Assembly (NCBI GenBank): GCA_029706075.1
Contig: JAINUG010000134.1
Span: 2,050,001 to 2,114,000, forward strand
Reading direction: 5' to 3'
DNA: 64,000 nt
Source of the DNA: Aldrovandia affinis
Taxonomy: Eukaryota; Chordata; Actinopteri; Notacanthiformes; Halosauridae
Both the position numbers and the translations under genes were made by a program. Numbering within the stretch: position 1 is the first letter of the stretch; the number at the start of each line of letters is the position of its first letter. Under the pieces are notes generated by a model. That model made no database searches, was not told where the DNA came from, and saw only the letters and a program-made list of their open reading frames with translations. Shown here piece after piece: positions 23,818 through 37,074 of the stretch.

Positions 23818-25639
23818 GTAAGTGAAGTCTCCGCCCCCTCATTCAGCCCCCATTCATTCATTTCAGAAGGTGGTCATTACAGGCAACTCCTGCGCCATTC
23901 ATCTTTAATAGTGTTTTGAAAAGAGGCGATTCGAAAATATCTTTCAGAAATGAGAAAGCCTCCTTCTCATCGGTTGTTCTTAGCACGTCTGTGTTTTTTT
24001 CTTTTTTTCTTTCACATGTTGCATGATTGCGGCAGACATCAAAAAGTCCACCTTCAACTGAGCATTAAAGATTCTCAGTGCATGAAAATATCCGGCAGAT
24101 GTGGATTGCTTCTTTTGTATCAAAGTATTTTCTATGTCATATAACAAGAAATTTGCGAATGTTTGAAATATGAAAGTAAAGGAGTATTTGTGCTTTTAGC
24201 CCAAATGTTCCACACAAGGTACACATACATCGCTGTTATTCTGAAATAATGATGGATAGCTTTGTAAACATGGCCTAATTCTGTTTTTAAATTATGCAGT
24301 CGCAAGGTGCATTAGCGCTTGCACAACCGCTCTCCAAAAATACTTCAGGCTTCCGTGAGCCACATTCCACCTCTTCAGTGCTGCCTCCAGTGGTCATTGT
24401 GCAAATACCTGAAAACTGTGTGGAAAACACTGGTGAATTTGGGGATCTCCTAGTCAACTGTGAGGTATGGAACTGCCGTTGTTATCAGGCATCGTAATGT
24501 TCCACACCTTCCATCCCTCCCCCACCTTGAGACTGCCCACTACACAGCCATTGGTCAGGCATGCCTGCAAATCACACAGGTAACCTAATCCCTATCCAAT
24601 CGTCAAGTAGCAGCTGAGGTTATATAATTGCAAACACCGCCTCCCACTGGCCAGTTCTCCCCCAGCAAGACACCCCTAGATTATTTTAGGATTTCTCTGA
24701 ACTTTAGTGCACTTACCAAACTTTGTGTGTGTCAATATCAAATATCCACCACACGCACACACACACACACACACACCAAAACCCATTGAATAAAGTATTA
24801 ACAGATTGAATCTTGGATTCCACTGTGATTTATCTCTCTAACCGGAGACCCAGGCTCTATGACTCTATAACTCCACCATCATCTTTTAATATCAGCATCC
24901 TGCACCCAAAAAGGGCTATGGATTTTACAACAAGTCCTTAAAAAAAAGTGTCTCGTTAATAGCATATTCCGCATGAGATTAAAGTCAGCACATCTCCTGG
25001 CGTACCCAGAGAGATAAAGCATGTCACCGTGCAAAAGTGACCCAGCGCCCACGAGCCAGAAAACCGGAGACAAGGTGACTTTCGTCAGGATTTTTTACAC
25101 ATTTATTTATTTACTTATTTATTCGTTTTTTTGCAAGGCTTTTGTCTGTGCCTGTGCATCAGTGGGACGGGATGGGAATGTATTTACAGCCCTGAATCTG
25201 AGATGAGAAACAGAAACTTGTGAAATAAAGGGAGTCGCAGGGAGTCTCTCTGGGGAAGGTCCCACTACTCGTGTTCCAAAGCCGCGCCATAGCCGGCTCC
25301 ACAAATCTACGGTTCGGAGAGGGGTGGGGGGTGCGGGGAGATGGGAGGTCTATTTAGTCTGGGTGTAATTAAGTTTATGCCAAACCTGGTTTGTCTGCTT
25401 TACTGCCCTGGCTGTCTTCTCTGAACATTATCACCCCTAATGGGGGGCAAGCGGTCTCGCTGACAGATAACCATCTTCCACTCCCAGTTTAATTAAAGTG
25501 ACCCACTACCTTATAGTTTGGAGTAGCGTAGCGGTGACGGAAAGAGGAGAGCGCCTTCTATGGACGTGTTAAAAAAAATCAAGCATACCAGCCAATCCTT
25601 TATCTGCTAAACATACATCTAATAATAAACTATTATCAT

Positions 25640-25999
25640 GCCGGGCGCTCCTTGCAGTCTCGCCTCTTCTCTGCGATCTTCCGCAAGAGACTCAAAACCA
25701 ACCAACTACCACTGAATTCTGTACATCTAGCCAATCACCACTGCCGACTTGCTCAACACTTCTTGTATATGTATCCCTGCCTTCTCATTTAATAAAAAAA
25801 AAAATATATATTACTAACCTTTTCCTTCCCAGTGTTACAGGTATGGTATGCAGTTGCCTACAACGATGTCTATCGCTGTATTACTGCACTGATGTTGTGC
25901 GCAAACTATGATTGTTTCTACCATATATTAATGCACATCTTGTAAGTCGCTCTTGATAAGAGCGTCTGCTAAATACTTAAAATGTAAAATGTAAAAATG
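25640..25999 (+). mobile_element. L2-type LINE 3' end
   Basis: Aligns by eye with 60620-61000: CAGTCTCGCCTCTTCTCT, GCAAGAGACTCA, ACCACTGAA.TCTGT, CCTTCCCAGTGTTACAGGTA and a tail ...TAAGTCGCTCTTGATAAGAG with CGTCTGCTAAAT. The tail is also found, reversed, at the ends of the SINEs here, as expected when SINEs borrow a LINE's 3' end. 5'-truncated. Confidence 0.75.
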
Positions 26000-26461
26000 T
26001 ATCTAATGCAATTAACTATTCAAATCTTTACTTTGATTAGAACCTGCTGCCATTATTTACACATTTGAGTGCTGAATAATTTAACATGTGCATGAAAGTG
26101 AAATATGACTAGGTTATATTTAGTTAAAACTGACATCGTTATGAAATGTATTCATCTATATGCTGTTCCTTATTTGGATACATGTGTTATGCTGTTTTGT
26201 CACACTCTCTTCGCCTTTCTAGGTGGTAGGACACCACGTGTACATAGCAGCCAGTAATGGAAAAAAAAACCGATATAACATATAATATTCATGCAGGTTT
26301 TGATCTTTGCTGCTTCAGTACCACCTTTTTTTCCCCCCTTTTTTTAGGAACTCCAGTAAGGAATGCTCCCAAGAGAAATAACTTTTTCTTCTTCTGGAGA
26401 ACAGGGAGGATGAACCATGTTGAGATGCACATGGAGCCCATTATGTATATGTTTGGGGTTT

Positions 26462-26645
26462 TTGTGTGATTTTTTCCAGTTTTTCTCCCAATTTAGTAGC
26501 CAATTATACCCTCTATTTATTTTGTTATGCCCTCCCCCACAAACTGTCTGGCACAGTTGGGTTTCGAACCAGGACCGCAATAGACAGTTCGCACTCGCAA
26601 AGCACCAGTCACTGCAAGTGCGTTAGACCGCTACGCTTTCTGAGC
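26462..26645 (-). mobile_element. tRNA-derived SINE
   Basis: On the reverse strand: AGCGGTCTAACGCACTTGC (A box), GGTCCTGGTTCGAAACCCA (B box), then ATAATTGGCTACTAAATTGG. The last part (inverse CCAATTTAGTAGCCAATTAT) resembles CCCAAATTGGTGGCCAATTA in the SINE at 46795, so both belong to one family. Confidence 0.7.
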
Positions 26646-27667
26646 ATTCATATGCTATTTTGATTGCGGATGGATGGAATAAGAAGCCATGTTAAAAGAC
26701 AAACTGCTAATGTACTTGCACATGCACATGCAATTATGTGCAATTACGTTAAGTAATTAACTTAAGTAATTAAGTCTGGACCGTGCAAGAGACAGATACT
26801 GCATGTACTGACAGATTAAATTGTGCATGGAAAGAACATCGGTTTGTTTCAAATAACAGGTGGCAATATTAGGGGTATTCCTAATAAAAAAAGAAATAAA
26901 CAAATATATGACCCTAGTAACATTTTGCTCCGCTAAGTAATAATACGCTCATTTTATTTCCTGGTTCACGTCATGAACATGACAAGAGGGGTTTTAATTT
27001 ACCGTGTTCAATCCCTCTTACCGTATATGCTCTACATAAAGATTGTTGTCAGACATGTACAATGGCCACTCGTTAACGTTGAATGGGCAATAAAATGTAC
27101 ATTAACCCAAGAATGTCCCAAGAATAATTTATCTACAATTACATACAGTCCCGCCCTGTTATTATATGCATATTAATTTCACTCAACACCATGTGTCATC
27201 GTGTCTGTCCTCAGTATGTTGTATTCTGATTGTGGCAGCCTTCCCATGGTGCTAGCTCTACTAGCCTCCTATCCCCCCGCTTTGGAATGATCTCTAGTGT
27301 GGCCACAACTAGTTTGGCCAAAAAAATAGGGCAAATTTTTTGTGCAGTAACAGTTTTTGAAAATAAACCGAAGCATTGCATTTTTACAGTGCCAGATTTA
27401 GAATTAATTGCAAGAGATCAGACATCAGTTGTGACTACACTGAAATCTGCCTGCAAAAAAGTATCACTGTCTTCCAAGTAAAGTGTTTCAGAAAGACGAC
27501 AGGGGATGTAGAAGGTGTCGTTAATTGCTTAGTCATTGCTGTCCTTAGAGGATGAAGGTACGTTTTTGGCAAAAACCCAAGCAAAGAAGACAAACTGAAA
27601 TGTCAGAGAGGAACTCGACCTTCAGTGCTGGTGCTTTTTTTTCTTTCTTTCTTTTAAATTAATTCAA

Positions 27668-27800
27668 CATATGTCATTTAGCAGATGCTTTTATCCAAAG
27701 CGAATTACAGTAGTGAATCCATACACTTTTCAGTATGTGTGGTCCCAATGGGAATCGAACCCACAACCTAAGCATTGTCAGCGCCATGTTCCACCTACTG
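27668..27800 (-). mobile_element. tRNA-derived SINE with LINE-type tail
   Basis: On the reverse strand: GGCGCTGACAATGCTTAG, then GTGGGTTCGATTCCCATTGG (B box), and a 3' tail TTCGCTTTGGATAAAAGCAT with CTGCTAAATGAC. The tail is typical of fish SINEs mobilised by L2-like LINEs. Confidence 0.8.
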
Positions 27801-28722
27801 GTCAACACAGAACTTTGTATGCCAATGTCTCCTTTTCCTCCCATTTAGAGGGGCGCATTGTATATGTAAGCTGATCTCATCTTTGCAACCTTTGTGAATG
27901 GGGTGGGTAAAGACAAGCATGCGCTCTCCTCCGAAACACGTGCTTTGCCCCTTTTTTCCCTCCGAAGTCCACTGATCGAGCTGAGCAAGGACATTATGTC
28001 GGAGGAGGATGCACCATGTGCAGCCTGTGCAAGCAGATGGCAGCTGCTTTATTGACCAGAAGGGGGTGCTGGTGAGACTGAATCCCTTCCTCCCTCAGTG
28101 ACGCGGTAGCCCGTTATGCACCACCCTGCACTGGCATGGTCTGGTGTGGAATAATACCCACACACTGAAAAGGTGTCTAAGCAGCAGAAGCCTCCCAGCG
28201 TCCCCTCCCACGTTTGCAATAGTACATCTCAAAGTGGGCTTTTTATAGCCAAGCATCCTGCGACATTAATCCATGTAAAAATCTAACCCTCACACCCTAA
28301 CGTCTATTTTAAGCAGCAGTTGCACAGGTAATTGTTTAATTGAATCACTGTGCGTTTAAAGCAAGTTTGTGCGTCCACGTGAAGTTCGATTCTTCCGTTA
28401 GTTACATTTCTCACACTGTAATGATCTGAATCCAATCACCCATTCTCATTTATACAGACAACTATGACTCTAATTCAGTGTATGCCGCATTGAGACAGAG
28501 CATACTACCAATGTACTGTATTTTTAATATGTCTTTTACTTGGCAGAGCACCTAATCCTAAAGGAATTGGAAGTCTAAAACAGAGTAATGCTTAAATACA
28601 TTTCAGAGGAGCAAAAAAACAAACAGGTACAAAACTTAGAGGGATGTCAATCTGGGACATAACACATGTACCAAGAAAGAACAGAGAGCATAATCCTTAG
28701 GCATTACAGGAGCAACAACTTA

Positions 28723-29253
28723 CAGGTAACTGCCAAAATAAAGGGAACAGCAACATAAAGTGCTTTTGGGCCACCATGAGCCAACAGAACAAGACACCTT
28801 CAAGACACCTTACCATAGATTCTGCAAGTGTCTGGAAACCTATTGGAGGGATGCAACACCATTCTTCTATGAGAAACTCCCTGTTTGGAGTTTTGTCGAT
28901 GGTGGTGGAAAACGCTGTCTCAGGCGCCATTCCAGAATCTCTTATAAGTGTTCAATTAGGTTGAGATGTGGTTACTGAGACGGCCATGGCATATGGTTTA
29001 TATTGTTTTCATGCTCATCAAATCATTCAGTGACCACTCGTGCCCTGTGGATGGGAGACCACTCCCCCATCAGGATAGAAATGCTTCACCATAGGATGAA
29101 AGTGATTGCTTAGAATGGTTTATATTTACTGGCATTTACCTTGCCCTTTAAGGGATTGAGTGGACCTAAATAATGTCAGAAAATACACCCCACACCATAA
29201 CAGAGTTGCTGGAACACTTCATTTATGTGTTTCCTTTATTTTGGCAGTTAGTT
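28723..29253 (-). mobile_element. Tc1-like element remnant, CAGGTAACTGCC family
   Basis: TA then CAGGTAACTGCCAAAATAAA at the left and TTCCTTTATTTTGGCAGTTA at the right. It has the same structure as 8637-9181: on the reverse strand only the C-terminal part of the transposase remains, including an IPPIGFQTL..S.. block and VVENAVSG-type out-of-frame remains, with stops. The N-terminal half is deleted. Confidence 0.8.
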
Positions 29254-29887
29254 ATTAAAATAAAGGGCATAACAAATATCTATAAAAGGCGCATTACCTG
29301 AAACCAGTGTTTATATGGTCCCAAACAATGATGCTTAAGAGAAATGTTACTGTGCAGTGTGATCTGCATCAATTTTCAATTTTAAAGATATGAGTGGTTT
29401 TTTTGGACCAGGATGTGTTTAATATGCTCCACTGCATGTCTCAAGTAAGGGTAGCAGGACAGGATAAGTCAAGTTCAGGACACACGTTGATGGAATCCGG
29501 GCAAGTATGTTGAATCTTTCGCCTCATCTTTATTGAAAAATGTTGAGTGCGGATGTTTTACGAATGCAGTTACTGACATTCTTTTTATCTATGCACCTCA
29601 GTTTTTTAAAACCCGTAGGCTTAAATATGAGCTTAGTGCACCAAGTATTAAAGAATGATATTTACTGAAGGGAAATTGAGGAAAAATGAGATTCTGACTA
29701 AGAACCTCCCCCAAGAATACCTGTATATTAGTTGCCAGGTTGCCAGGACATGTAGTAGACACACACACTTTTAAGTCATTTGCCGTAATGCTCTCCACTG
29801 CAGCAGCGGGACAATTTCACATCACAGTGAGACCGCTGGCTTTCCTTCGATAACGCCCCTCAGCAATAAACCCCAGGCTCTCTGTCT

Positions 29888-30019
29888 TTCTTCTTCTTCT
29901 TCTTCTTCTTCTTCTTCTTCTTCTTCTTCTTCTTCTTCTTCTTCTTCTTCTTCTTCTTCTTCTTCTTCTTCTTCTTCTTCTTCTTCTTCTTCTTCTTCTT
30001 CTTCTTCTCCTTCTTCTCC
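29888..30019. repeat. (CTT)n microsatellite
   Basis: About 44 CTT triplets, nearly pure, with CTC variants at the right end. It is a homopyrimidine/homopurine tract of about 130 bp. The poly-Arg ORF on the reverse strand is an artefact. Confidence 0.95.
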
Positions 30020-31570
30020 TCGGGTCAGTCATCTCCCTGTAATCCGATTTCCACAGAGAGCAGGAGACTTGTTCGCCCCTCGCGACGGGTGTAAAGTGTC
30101 CACGGTCAGGAAAGGAAATCACGCAGACACCCACGTTAAAGTCGCCGTTCAGCTCCTGTCACTCAAATACATCCACTAAGAAGGATCGTTATCAAGGAAG
30201 AGCTTAGACATGAATAAATAAGCAAATAATATGCGTTATTGATGATTCTGATGGCACAAGAAGAACAATACATGTATATTTAGTTCTATCAGATACATTT
30301 ATATAATCTGTTTATGGAAAAAGATATAGGATAGAAGCTCTTGTTCGCAAATGGATAAATAGTTTATGCGCAATTGTTTATTTAGTGAACCCTTTGCTTG
30401 GCATGCAGGCTTTTCTTTTGACATGTGTAGCGTCCATGCAACATGCATTTATTCATTTAATTCATAGGTAACAGTATTCACTGGAGGAATTCAGAGTGCA
30501 AGGTCAGTGCCCAGTGATCTCCACACAAAATTCAAAACTGCCTTCAATCAAGCTTCAATCAATTTGCAAATTGTTTTAATTCCAAGTGTATTCCGTGTCA
30601 CCACATTGACACTGATGGATATTTCCATTCTCTGTTTATTTTCTATTTATTGTTCTGTATGTTTCTTTAGTTACTGGGTCCGAGAAACAGGAATCTGAGA
30701 TTTAGTAGGCTGGGCACTAGGAGGGCACCGAGAGCCTTTTCAATTTAGCACAACAGCAGTGTGACACTGCTGGAAGCCTTTGGAAAATATTAACAAGTTA
30801 AAAAAAGGGAACAGCTTCATGAAGCGCTGCGGGAAGGGAAGGCCGTTGCCATGGGTGCGACCTCACCAATTGGTATTGTCTGGGAAGACTCGCAATTTGC
30901 GAATAAGCTTTATGCTGACACAAGCTTTACCATAAGTGGGTAATATAAGGTTGTGTGCTTTGTTCGTGTTCACATAATCCATGTGACATCTATGCAAAGA
31001 AATGTGACCTTTAAATATGAATGCATTAGGCTTTTAACATCCACAAGTGTGATTAAAATGCACCGATGTGTCAGCAGTCAAATCAAATGCAAATCAAATG
31101 GATTAGATCACCAAGGGCCATGCTAGTTCACAGGTTTCTGTATTGAAATCTATATTTTCTGAGAAATGCATTAGATGCTCAATGTCTTCAGAAAGTGAAA
31201 AGCACACTATACCCTGAGCTGTCTTTGCAGAATTTAAATCGCCAGCCCTGACACTCGGGTCTACAGCTTTGGGGATGCTGTTTTATAATTTTTTTATTTC
31301 TTTATTTTTTTCAATTTGCACCCACGTCATTGCATTTTGTAAGATTAACTCTGCCATTGTATTCAGGGTAGCAATTCAGCCATTGTTTGAATCCGAACAA
31401 TGCACGCTGTTTCCTCTGTCAGTCACTTTCCTTGTTGAGAAAAGGCTTTTTTTATGTTTTCTTACTTTGCATGACTGCGATTTCATCAGATGCGGGCTCA
31501 AAAGATTTACAGGGCATACTAATTTTTCATAATGAGTTTTGGCTATTATGTCATACATTCTAAACTATTC

Positions 31571-31573
<3 letters not shown>

Positions 31574-31602
<29 letters not shown>

Positions 31603-31635
31603 CGTGCGCGTGTGTGTGTGTGCGTGTGTATGTGA
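31574..31635. repeat. (TA)n-(TG)n compound microsatellite
   Basis: About 26 bp of TA followed by CGTGCGCGTG and (TG)n to about 31635. A second (TA)n with an internal palindrome lies at 32171-32215. Confidence 0.85.
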
Positions 31636-33469
31636 CAAAGCTTTTGAATTAAACCATTTTCTAAAGGATGCGATTCCTCCATACATCGATGTGCAGGAGT
31701 GATGCATTTGTATTCTACAGCGAGGTGGTGCTTAATGGGAGAAGAACATGGGGAGATAGTGCCTGAGAAGGACCCGATTGAAGGGACATGTTCCGTGTAA
31801 CTATGCAACAGTGCAGTGGCCTGATTAATCAGGGGCGGTTAGCGAAGGCCTGTCAGGCCTTGTGGTTCAGCGTTGTGCCCAGCGGGCCCATGGGCCTGAG
31901 TGATGGCTGAGGTGTGGGGACAGGGGTATGCTGTATCTTTATAAAGCTCTCCTTGGAGCTCAGCTCCTGGAGAAAAGCTCTGAGGGATTGCGTTTGGGAG
32001 AGTGGGATGTTCTTGATAAAGATGCTGTCTGTGGTGCTACATTACAGGTGAGAGAGAGGCTGTCCGTGGTAATGTTTGAAGCATTACATGGTCCTCTTTG
32101 CATGTGGAATAGCATAAGACTTGAAGCCAGAATAAAGGGAGAAGTTTGCACATCTGGGTTTTGTTTTCATGTATATATATATATATATATATACTATATA
32201 TACGTGTATATAGATCATATGTCCAAGTCTAAATTCCATACAGATCATTGTATCAATAGTTATTTTGTGTTTGTCCTCCATCCTCTGAACACTGCATTGA
32301 AAAAGGCCAGGACATGAATGCACAGTTTGCCTCATTATCATTTTAATGTAAAACTGACGCATTGACGCAAAATTATGCATCCGAGTAAGACCTTTTAAAC
32401 GGTCTGTAAGCTGATCTAATATAGAAGTTTCTCCTGACCATCTGTTGTGGTCAGACGGAAAAAGAGACAACCGAGTTTCCCAGCTTCCTTTATTGCGCCT
32501 ATAATTTTAGAGAAAATCAATGGGGCGTGCCATTGCATTGCTCATAATTCACAGTTATTGCTATTGAAATTTCCTGCAAGCTCACTCCAGCTGAATTGTA
32601 TTGAAATGAAGATAGGCCCGTATTTGCAACAGTGTGCCACGCGGTATTTAATTACTTTGCTTATAGCGTGCGTCAGGAAGAAATTTAACAGTAATAACGG
32701 TTTAAAAATGTAAGAATAAATCTTTGAAAATTACCCACAAATCTCCTGCTATCCTGAGACAATGAACGCCCCACCCCCATTCCCCTCCACGTTAAGCGAG
32801 ATTACATTTCCTGCCTCTTGTGCCATTCAAAATCGGCTCGGTCTCCTCCCGCACAGCTAAATGAGTCTATTCAGAACAGACAAAACCTAATTTGTTTCTC
32901 CAGCTTCTGTGAGACTTTGAAGCATATTTTTTCTTTGTGTGTTATTTTAAAGATATGTATTTATTTATTCATGTCAGAGTCCTCACCGGCACGCCAGATT
33001 CGACAGTTGATATTCTGCCTTTTTTTCTTTTTCTCGAATCTCACCCGATGTGTCAATGAAATGCAGTTACTCTGAAAACCTCATGTGGCCAGCGGATGTC
33101 ACACCTATGATTCGGGGAAGATGGAAGATCTCGGTGGCCCATACATCTGCACATATTGTATTTAGTTTGATAACTTTGAAACGTGAAAATTACATTCTCA
33201 ATGCTGTCGGACTCAATGTGGTCATCTTCTCCTTGCAAAAATGGGAGTGGGGGGTGGGTAATTATTGTAAAACTATAACTAAAACTATCATTTAAATATA
33301 CATCAGTTGAGAGTACTGTTTAAGTACTGAAGTACTGTGCTAATATAATATATAGCTACATAATGATAATGTTGTTTTCGATTTATGTCATGACCACATA
33401 TAACAGCCAAACATAAAGAATAGACATAGATGTTGTGAATTTTGGCCCTGAGGATTAAAAACACATCTA

Positions 33470-33632
33470 TGTGTGTGTGTGTGTGTGTCCGTGTGTGGGT
33501 GTGTGTGTGTGCGTGTGTGCATGCATGTGTGCACACACATGTAAGAACATAAGAAACCAAAAAACTTTTGATAATGAAAAAGGCCCTTCAGCCCATCTAG
33601 GCTTATCATTTTTCTCACGACCTGCTATACAC

Positions 33633-33679
<47 letters not shown>

Positions 33680-33690
33680 TGTATGTTTGC
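33470..33690. repeat. (TG)n tracts flanking an inserted repeat
   Basis: A TG-rich tract at 33470-33540 and a pure TG tract at 33634-33690 are separated by 33541-33628. The middle piece reads AAGAACATAAGAAACC...AGGCCCTTCAGCCCATCTAG and GCTTATCATTT, the same family as 21484-21560. Confidence 0.8.
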
Positions 33691-34714
33691 ACATATATAA
33701 ATATATTTCAGCAAATCTGGGTTGCACATGGCGCCCTAGGTTTTATGCTGTTAATGTGTAAAAATAGGATATTGGTATAAGCACAGAAGCAGTGAGAGGC
33801 CCTCCCAGATAGGATTCACACAACCACACGAGAGGACAGGAACGGGCCCCTCTGACAAGATTGAGTCTCTGACCTTCCTCACCCTGAGTTTTAATACAAT
33901 TGTTAACCATCTGCTAGCAGCAGGAAGCTTTGTAATAAAAGCCTGTTACAGGCAATTACGAGATTGGGTTAATGTTTACTGCTATGAGCCATAAATCAAA
34001 TGAAGATTGATTACAGGACATGGGTCAGCACATTAAACGGCTCTGGGACACACCTCCCTCCGTTCGTTCACAGTACACTCATATGGCTAAAGCGCATGGG
34101 GTACAAATCACCTTTTCTTCTCATTGGCAGTGGGAGATGGGAACAGAAACAATGAAACCATCCCCGGTACTGGGAAACAACTGTATAAATAAAGGGTTCC
34201 GAATGACAATTTTGCCTAAACATTGATGACTGAAGTATTCTGGTGTCCGGTGTCACTTTGCAACATTTTAAATAATTGATTTGGTGAATGTAAAAAAAAA
34301 AAAAAAAAAAAGCGAACAGGAAAAAAAAATCTAATATGGCTTGTAACGGTTATGCTATGGTCTTTGCTAATGAGGAGAAAGGATTTATTTCCCTCATAGA
34401 TACTCGTAATGTCTCTTTTATTTTATTGGAAGCCTGGAGCAGAGCCATCTTGTTTCTGCATTGTGTCCATTTAATCTTTGTTTCCCTAATATAATCCTGT
34501 CCATATTAATGTCTGGTCATGTCGCACATTTGTACAGCAGGGTTTGTAGATATAACAGTTAGACGTCCCAGTAGCTTGCCTTATGAAAAACAACTGCAAG
34601 TGAAACTGCCCCCAAGCTACCACCATGTGTCCCTAGCTACAACTGCAGACAAACCGTGCTGTATTTAAAGGTCAAAGGTTAAAGGTTTAACAGGTTAAAC
34701 CCTGCATTCCCCAG

Positions 34715-34834
34715 GTACCTACGTGATGCAGGTGACGGCCACCGATGCGGACGACCCGACGTATGGAAACAGCGCGCGGGTGGTGTACAGCATCCTGCAC
34801 GGGCAGCCATACTTCTCCGTTGATCCCAAGACAG
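34715..34834 (+). CDS. cdh12: Type II cadherin exon: first half of EC2 (cadherin-12)
   Basis: A 120-nt internal exon. The acceptor is ...TTCCCCAG and the donor is GTAACC. It enters in phase 1, so the split Gly codon joins it to the previous exon, and it leaves in phase 1. It encodes [20 protein letters not shown] and continues through [31 protein letters not shown] is the near-invariant EC2 calcium-coordinating loop of type II cadherins, and GQPYFSV is equally typical. The length equals the usual exon for this segment. The previous intron is 10,897 bp. Nothing is missing or frameshifted, so the exon looks functional. Confidence 0.93.
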
Positions 34835-35123
34835 GTAACCTGCCCCGGAGTTTCCATATGAGTACTCACCTTGATTGTGAGCACGAGGTCTATCATTCAG
34901 TCGTTCAGTGATATCTGTAGTGTCACTTTTCCCTTTGCACTTTTGGTAAGGATCTTAAGGAAGGAGTTAGTGCAAGTCTGTTTCCACAGCCACACACCAC
35001 TTTACCGTTCACTGTAATTAAAGTAATTTAATGGGGAAGAATGGGAAAACACAAGTAACACTCAAACACTGTATGCTTTGGGACCTGTGTTTAGAAAACT
35101 TGAGCCTGGATTCAACCAACATG

Positions 35124-35307
35124 CAGGTAACTGCCAAAATAAAGGCAGCACTTTTGTAACCCGGGTGGGGACACTCAAACGGCTATGGTCCAGCCGATTG
35201 GGTGGGTAGGGTAAGGCCTGGCCTATCCGATGAACACTCGCGGTACTGCACACGTTTAAAGGACCCCTCATTTACTCAAGTGTTGCCTTCATTTGGCCAG
35301 TTACCTG
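35124..35307. mobile_element. MITE, 184 bp, CAGGTAACTGCC family
   Basis: Starts CAGGTAACTGCCAAAATAAA and ends CATTTGGCCAGTTACCTG, followed by TA; the left TA is mutated to TG. Its interior is GC-rich and unrelated to the transposase. It keeps only the ends of the Tc1 family seen at 6792, 8637 and 28723. Confidence 0.85.
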
Positions 35308-37026
35308 TATATTCTTAGCTCTGACAGACTAGTAATTGGCAAGTGTTGCCTTTTTTCTTGACAAACAGTTAGTCAGTTGGACAAAATCCACTTGCCAAAC
35401 TGCACACACTCTTACATTTATTGGTATGTTCAAAACTAAGTATTGATCTTTATATTTATCAAGCTCAAACCTTTGTTTCAGAGTTAAGATATGGTAGGGA
35501 ACAGCTTCTAGCTTCTTCCTGCAAAGAGCAGTGGAGAGAAAGGGGAATACTGTCCCAGCAAGAGAGCATTGCATGTCATCTTTCCGTGTGCCTGTTTAAC
35601 CTGCTGCCATTGTCACCCAGCACAACACCATTATCACATGGACTGAATGCATTTGCAAACAGGAGGCTCAAGTGGATTTCAGGAATAATTCATTGCCCGG
35701 AGGGTCAACCTCTGCCAAAAAGACAGCGTTATAATACATTATACAGAAAGAAAGATGGAGGGACAGAGGAGGCAGAACTTGAATTTGCTTATAATGATTG
35801 ACTTACGGCAGAGAGATACGTCTTCAGCAGACCCTTATACTGTGGCATAATAGCAGTTGGATTGCTCCATTCATTTTGTGGCTAACTGCAGTAGAGATGA
35901 ATCACTCCCCGCGATGGCTTGCTCTCAGACAGTGTTTAAGAATCAGAAGTAAACTCCATCAGATATATCCCCAGTCCACCGGCGGTCCCACCCGGAAGCC
36001 CTGGGAAAATGTAATCCAAATGAAACGCAATATCATAACTTGTCCGAATTGAGCGGCGACGCGCCATCGACTCACCCAGGCTCCCTCGAGGGATCCCACG
36101 TCACCCACAATGCACTGCTCTGTCGAACGTAGAGAATGGTACGAGATGTATCCCGCTTGCCTTGCAGCTCGCTGCTGCTAACTGAAGCTTGAGCACTGCG
36201 ACCTTTTGCAAGTCAAATGCTCAGGGTGTAGCCTTATGTGCTCCCCGTTCCCGGTTTTCCCCACCTAATTACGCATTATCGATCGTATTAAACCAACCAA
36301 GCAGGGCCGGCTGGATCCGGTAACATCGTCACAGAGCTAGGCACGGAGTCTGAAGAAGTGCAATTTACGCTATGCTGATTAATTCTTGTGACTAGGCCGG
36401 GTAGGCAGCCGGCATTCAATTACCATGATTTTGAGAAACAGGATCAATGCCAGCGCCTAGCTATAGCCCATTTTTTTGTACATCCTGGCCTCCAGTTCCA
36501 TTTTCAAACACAGTAAAACGCAAAAATACGATATCAAACGGCCTCGATGTAATTGGGATCTGCTGTGGCTCCACGGCACAGAACGGCATGGCGTTAAGAA
36601 AAATGCGAAATATATTTTTCTTAAAAAACAAGCATTTCAAACTTTATAATAAACAAAAAGTTTTCTGTTTAAAGAGTTCTGTTATAGAAATACAGTATAC
36701 AAGATCGTCCAATCGGAATGCTTATGGCTGCTCATACTGTTCGAGCCAGCCTAGCAGGGGTTGTTTAGGGAGAAAAAAACATTATTTCGCTTTTGCAGTA
36801 CAGTTTAAACTTGTACAGCAGTTTTTCACAATGGTAGAAATAATGCAACATCTGTTCACGCATATTAAGGGTGTCTGTCCGAGGATTATAATCCTCAGAT
36901 ACCACTGGATGGAAACACTGTGTGATAATCATTTTGGAAGACTTTCAAAAGCATCGGGCAATTTTAGGGCTTCCAGCCAACAAGGTCTGTATATTAATTA
37001 GCACACACTGACTAGCACATTCACAT

Positions 37027-37028
<2 letters not shown>

Positions 37029-37069
<41 letters not shown>
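37029..37069. repeat. (CA)n microsatellite
   Basis: About 40 bp of CA. Confidence 0.9.

Positions 37070-37074
<5 letters not shown>

Larger units (their letters stand above)
23818..34714 (+). other. Cadherin intron, 10.9 kb
   Basis: Bounded by donor GTAAGT and acceptor CCCCAG. It contains a LINE tail (25640-25999), two tRNA-type SINEs (26462-26645 and 27668-27800), a Tc1 remnant (28723-29253), a CTT tract (29888-30019) and TA/TG repeats near 31.6, 32.2 and 33.5-33.7 kb. Nothing was recognised in 23820-25640, 26650-27660, 29260-29880, 30020-31560, 32200-33460 or 33700-34700. 27893-28170 is moderately GC-rich and looks like an old repeat I cannot name. 25370-25515 looks like possible conserved non-coding sequence. 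Confidence 0.9.

Noticed and set aside
29817-30134. Reverse-strand ORF with a poly-Arg run
   Set aside because: It is the translation of the (CTT)n tract; there is no domain or homology on either side.
35421-35801. 126-codon + strand ORF
   Set aside because: No recognisable domain, no splice context fitting the cadherin, and composition like the surrounding intron.
36447-37001. 184-codon + strand ORF
   Set aside because: Longest non-repeat ORF in its region, but the translation is Cys-, Lys- and Phe-rich without any motif. It probably occurs by chance in AT-rich DNA.
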